A DNA stretch of 64,000 nt from CAVIQK01 sp963644945. GTDB lineage: Bacteria > Bacillota > Clostridia > Christensenellales > DTU072. Where the stretch lies: NCBI GenBank assembly GCA_963644945.1, contig CAVIQK010000005.1:49222-113221 (forward strand). Reading direction: 5' to 3'. Numbering within the stretch: the stretch's first letter is position 1; every line of letters starts with the position of its first letter. Below, in pieces: positions 61,384 through 64,000 of this stretch. Below the pieces are notes generated by a model. That model ran no database searches. It saw only the letters and a program-made list of their open reading frames with translations, and was not told the origin of the DNA. Both the position numbers and the translations under genes were made by a program.

Positions 61384-62580
61384 TTATCTTCTCCACGGAG
61401 GTTTCCCACCGCCCCGACGAAGTCCTCTGTTGATAGATTTGAATATTGCGGATGCGCCTTTTCCTCCAATATTGACAAACCCTCCCATTAGTTCTCCGAC
61501 AATGCCTTTGGATAAAGATTTAGAAATATCGTGTAGCGCAACATTAATGGCACGTGCAAACATGTATGTAATAATAGGATTGGAAAATGCCGTTCTTATT
61601 GCAACATTTGAAATTGAGCCGTTTTCCCTTGCAATTTTCTCTTCTTCTGTTTCTGCCGAAGAATATTTGACATCCATATTTTTAGATACAACTTCGGCTA
61701 TTCCCATTGCCGTTGCATAGACCATGTACTCATTCCACAAGGATAAAGCGGGGATGCTATGCTCGTCAAGTGATGAAAAATCTTTTAAGAAATCTTCTAA
61801 TGCATGAAATTCAAAATATATTTTTTCGCCCTCTTTCGTCAATTGAGGATATGGGACATTTGCGAAAGATAGTGCAGCTCCTAGTGCAATCATACCGATT
61901 TCAGTCCACAGAAACAAACTCCACGCCAGAACTATATAGTCTAAAATTGCAAGAAGAATGCCTCCTAGTAAAAAGAAAACGGCGATTTTTTCATATACTT
62001 TTTGAGCCTTACTCTTGGTACCGATATATCCGGCATCCTTTATCTTTTTTTCACAAGCATCGTTATAAGACTTGATTTGACCGGCAACAAATTGTTCATT
62101 GTTTTTGATGTATGATTCAAATTCTTCCATTTGAAACCATTCTCTACCGTTAGAAACCGACTCTAACAGTTCAAGCACAATGCCTTCATGTGTTTTAAGT
62201 GAGTCTTTTTCAAGTTTTAATATTTTTATTCTTGCAAGTTTTTGATCATCGGGATCATCGTCTGTTATTTCAATATATCCTTTTCTTGCTAGGTCCAAAA
62301 TGGTTGCAGATATACTATCGTCCAAATATACTTTTTTCTTATCAAAATAATAAAATAACGGGCACATTTCACCCGGAGTCCAACCATCGGGGACTTCTCG
62401 CACGTATAACGGCGTATCGTCCCCTTTTTTAGGTTTAGACTTCTTTTTTAAATATATTTTAAGACCGATCCCTAGCACGATAGCTAGAACCACTAGTATT
62501 GCACCTAGAATCGGATCTAAAACATCAACAATAAAATTCCAGATTTTATCTGCTTGTGTATCAATTTGCTCGGCTGGCAT
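61384..62580 (-). CDS. DUF2207-like membrane protein lacking the N-terminal extracellular domain
   Basis: The 398-residue protein has a membrane segment at about 20-45, the soluble YVREVPDGWTPGEMCPLFYYF...SATILDLARKGYIEITD region typical of DUF2207, two further hydrophobic stretches near 205-250 and a Gly-rich C-terminus ending RGLRRGGGKPPWRR. Most DUF2207 proteins are about 550-650 residues and begin with a signal peptide and an extracellular beta domain, which is missing here. The function is unknown. It lies directly after lemA, a frequent pairing. Confidence 0.78.
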   Translation of the reverse strand: MPAEQIDTQADKIWNFIVDVLDPILGAILVVLAIVLGIGLKIYLKKKSKPKKGDDTPLYVREVPDGWTPGEMCPLFYYFDKKKVYLDDSISATILDLARKGYIEITDDDPDDQKLARIKILKLEKDSLKTHEGIVLELLESVSNGREWFQMEEFESYIKNNEQFVAGQIKSYNDACEKKIKDAGYIGTKSKAQKVYEKIAVFFLLGGILLAILDYIVLAWSLFLWTEIGMIALGAALSFANVPYPQLTKEGEKIYFEFHALEDFLKDFSSLDEHSIPALSLWNEYMVYATAMGIAEVVSKNMDVKYSSAETEEEKIARENGSISNVAIRTAFSNPIITYMFARAINVALHDISKSLSKGIVGELMGGFVNIGGKGASAIFKSINRGLRRGGGKPPWRR

Positions 62581-62585
62581 GTATT

Positions 62586-63179
62586 TTATTTACTAAACGA
62601 CACTTTGGGAGCGACTTTTGCTTCTTCTTCGATTTCAAACGGAGTTGCTTTTCCGAATTTGAAGGCATTTGCAATTAAATTGGACGGGAAACGTTCAACT
62701 GTTGTATTGTTTTTGTAAACGACATCGTTATATATTTGACGAGCCGTAGCAATTTTTGTTTCCAAAGTAGAAAGTTCGGTTCTCAATGCTGCAAATTCGG
62801 TGTTGGCTTTGAGTTCGGGATACTTTTCTACGGTAATTAGAAGCCTTGACAATGCTCCGGACAATCCTTTGGCTGCTTCGACTTGTTCTTCTGTTGTGTT
62901 GGCTGCAACAGATTGGTTACGCCATTTGGTTACATCGGACAATGTTTCCTTTTCGTGTTCTGCATATCCTTTTACCGTTTCGACAAGGTTAGGGACGAGA
63001 TCGGCACGAGTTTTTAGGCAAACATTGATTTGTGCCCATGCATTTTCAACACGATTTTTAAGTGATACGAGGATGTTGTAGGTTTTAATTACATAAGCAA
63101 TTACGGCTACAATTGCAACAATTACTAGTACCGCTATTACTATTCCGATAATTCCACCTAATCCAATAGAAAGTAACAT
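62586..63179 (-). CDS. lemA: LemA family membrane protein
   Basis: The N-terminus is a hydrophobic anchor (GGIIGIVIAVLVIVAIVAVIAY), followed by the LemA helical domain: YNILVSLKNRVENAWAQINVCLKTRADLVPNLVETVKGYAEHE, and near the end RQIYNDVVYKNNTTVERFPSNLIA. The length of 197 is normal. The function is unknown; LemA proteins are membrane-anchored four-helix proteins often next to DUF2207. AAGGAGAC precedes the ATG. Confidence 0.93.
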   Translation of the reverse strand: MLLSIGLGGIIGIVIAVLVIVAIVAVIAYVIKTYNILVSLKNRVENAWAQINVCLKTRADLVPNLVETVKGYAEHEKETLSDVTKWRNQSVAANTTEEQVEAAKGLSGALSRLLITVEKYPELKANTEFAALRTELSTLETKIATARQIYNDVVYKNNTTVERFPSNLIANAFKFGKATPFEIEEEAKVAPKVSFSK

Positions 63180-63218
63180 ATTATTGTCTCCTTTTTACTT
63201 AATTATTTAATTATGTCT

Positions 63219-63248
63219 ATAATATCACTATTTAGAAAACTTTGTCAA
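63219..63248 (-). promoter_or_regulatory. Promoter for lemA
   Basis: TTGACA (63243-63248), 18-nt spacer, TATTAT (63219-63224) on the minus strand; leader of about 33 nt. Confidence 0.75.
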
Positions 63249-63326
63249 AATTATTAAATACCATTTTTACAAACAGGTATTTTTATGTAAACAAATTTTG
63301 ATTTTCGAGGAAGTTAATAAAAATAA

Positions 63327-63355
63327 TTGAAAAGAGTTCTAATGTAATGTATAAT
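63327..63355 (+). promoter_or_regulatory. Promoter for tRNA-Gly
   Basis: TTGAAA (63327-63332), 17-nt spacer, TATAAT (63350-63355) on the plus strand, ending 9 nt before the mature tRNA. Confidence 0.85.
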
Positions 63356-63364
63356 AGAAATGAT

Positions 63365-63438
63365 GCGGATATAGTTTAATGGTAAAACAATAGCTTCCCA
63401 AGCTGTGGTCACGGGTCCGATTCCCGTTATCCGCTCCA
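63365..63438 (+). tRNA. tRNA-Gly (anticodon CCC)
   Basis: A 74-nt cloverleaf with encoded CCA: acceptor GCGGATA / TATCCGC, anticodon stem ATAGC/GCTGT around loop TTCCCAA (anticodon CCC), T stem ACGGG/CCCGT with loop TCCGATT. It reads GGG glycine codons. It has its own promoter and terminator. Confidence 0.95.
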
Positions 63439-63444
63439 CATAGC

Positions 63445-63484
63445 AAAAAGGTTTGATGCTCAGAATAGAATCAAACCTTTTTTT
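63445..63484 (+). terminator. Terminator after tRNA-Gly, possibly bidirectional
   Basis: A 13-bp stem (AAAAAGGTTTGAT / ATCAAACCTTTTT) with a 12-nt loop ends in a T-run on the plus strand. It also lies directly after the zinc-ribbon gene on the minus strand, so it may serve both. Confidence 0.85.
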
Positions 63485-63485
63485 A

Positions 63486-63701
63486 TCAATATTTTATCAT
63501 AACAGTTTTGCAGTCTTCACATATTGAAGCCTTAACTCGTGTTCTATGGCTAGGTTTTAACTCGGTGATTTTTACAAAGCCATCAGCATTTTTTGCATTT
63601 TCAAATACTCTCGGCACTTCATTAGCAAAGCTAAATGCACCGTCTTTGCTGCAAAATAAATATCCGTCACGCATTTCTTTTCCACATTCAGGGCATTTCA
63701 T
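63486..63701 (-). CDS. Small zinc-ribbon protein
   Basis: The 71-residue protein has CPECGKEM at residues 3-10 and CEDC near 61, a split CXXC pair that should bind zinc; the middle (DGYLFCSKDGAFSFANE) and KPSHRTRVKASICEDCKTVMIKY match a widespread Firmicutes PF20097-like zinc ribbon family. Function unknown. It lies 17 bp after the AbrB-type gene, and GAGGTGAG precedes the ATG. Confidence 0.8.
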   Translation of the reverse strand: MKCPECGKEMRDGYLFCSKDGAFSFANEVPRVFENAKNADGFVKITELKPSHRTRVKASICEDCKTVMIKY

Positions 63702-63718
63702 AATCTCACCTCCTTTTA

Positions 63719-64000
63719 TCAGTCTTTCTTTTGCCTACTTAAATTCAACGCTTCTTGTATTCGTTGTTCAAAGGTTTCTGCCTTAACCAAAGCAATACCT
63801 TCTTTATCATCTCCTAGCACTACTAATCTATCTCCTTCAACAAAACCAAAGGTATCCCTAGCTACTTTTGGTATAACAATCTGTCCTTTACTACCGATTG
63901 TGACCGTACCCCAGAGATGCTTGCCTACAGGAGCGGGGGCAAGTCTTGTGTGACCGATTTTATCATCCTGATGCACAAGCGAATCTATTGAAACACCATA
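63719..64000 (-). CDS. AbrB/MazE/SpoVT-type DNA-binding protein (5' end possibly outside window)
   Basis: The SpoVT/AbrB swapped-hairpin motif is clear: VTIGSKGQIVIPKVARDTFGFVEGDRLVVLGD, followed by EGIALVKAETFEQRIQEAL, as in a group of transition-state-type regulators found beside zinc-ribbon proteins. A GTG at 63976 could start an 85-residue protein, but the frame stays open to the window edge (adding Tyr-Gly-Val-Ser-Ile-Asp-Ser-Leu), so the true start is unclear. DNA target and role are unknown. Confidence 0.78.
   Translation of the reverse strand, partial: YGVSIDSLVHQDDKIGHTRLAPAPVGKHLWGTVTIGSKGQIVIPKVARDTFGFVEGDRLVVLGDDKEGIALVKAETFEQRIQEALNLSRQKKD

Overview
The window looks like a chromosome segment from an anaerobic, low-GC, Firmicutes-type bacterium, probably an uncultured Clostridia or Bacilli lineage. 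The evidence is the classic Firmicutes order rpsB-tsf-pyrH-frr-uppS-cdsA-dxr-rseP-ispG-polC-rimP-nusA-rnpM-infB-rbfA-nrnA-truB/ribF, MraZ, RqcH, a lipoteichoic-acid-synthase-like enzyme, rubrerythrin, NfnAB and HemZ-type radical SAM protein. A type A rnpB, standard genetic code, AT-rich promoters and very tight gene packing fit this. I cannot name a species. No phage, insertion sequence or CRISPR array was seen.

Layout. Positions 1-17.6 kb: a minus-strand translation, RNA-processing and isoprenoid/lipid superoperon, including a truncated PolC-like exonuclease and a TruB-RibF fusion. 17.6-20.6 kb: ruvX, rubrerythrin, rarA and, on the plus strand, rnpB. 20.6-26.4 kb: nrdR and a stripped dcw cluster (mraZ, rsmH, an unknown membrane protein, ftsQ, a divergent ftsA, ftsZ) with none of the usual peptidoglycan genes. 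26.5-33.4 kb: a phosphoesterase and the tig-clpP-clpX-lon-engB proteostasis operon. 33.6-35.2 kb: rqcH. 35.2-40.3 kb: a large lipoprotein with yggS, lspA and an RluD-type synthase. 40.4-42.9 kb: rpsO and pnp. 43.0-48.8 kb: a seven-gene operon, thyA-folA-tcdA-icd-MBL-hemZ-ECF. 49.0-53.4 kb: a plus-strand envelope-glycolipid operon. 53.4-55.7 kb: an FMN-riboswitch operon encoding a RibU-TsaE fusion, TsaB and RimI. 55.7-62.6 kb: nadD-yqeK fusion, rsfS, nth-nfnA-nfnB-obg, and lemA with a DUF2207 protein. 63.3-64 kb: tRNA-Gly, a zinc ribbon protein and an AbrB-type regulator.

What stands out. Two separate fusions join a flavin function to a tRNA-modification function: TruB-RibF (pseudouridine-55 synthase with riboflavin kinase/FAD synthetase) and RibU-TsaE (riboflavin transporter with the t6A ATPase). 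The second is transcribed behind an FMN riboswitch. The gene at the polC position keeps the N-terminal, OB and DEDDh exonuclease domains but has no PHP or polymerase domains. At least six operon-head genes have a good promoter whose -10 box ends only 6-8 nt before the start codon, with no Shine-Dalgarno sequence, which suggests leaderless transcripts. Other operon heads in the same window have ordinary leaders with strong ribosome binding sites.
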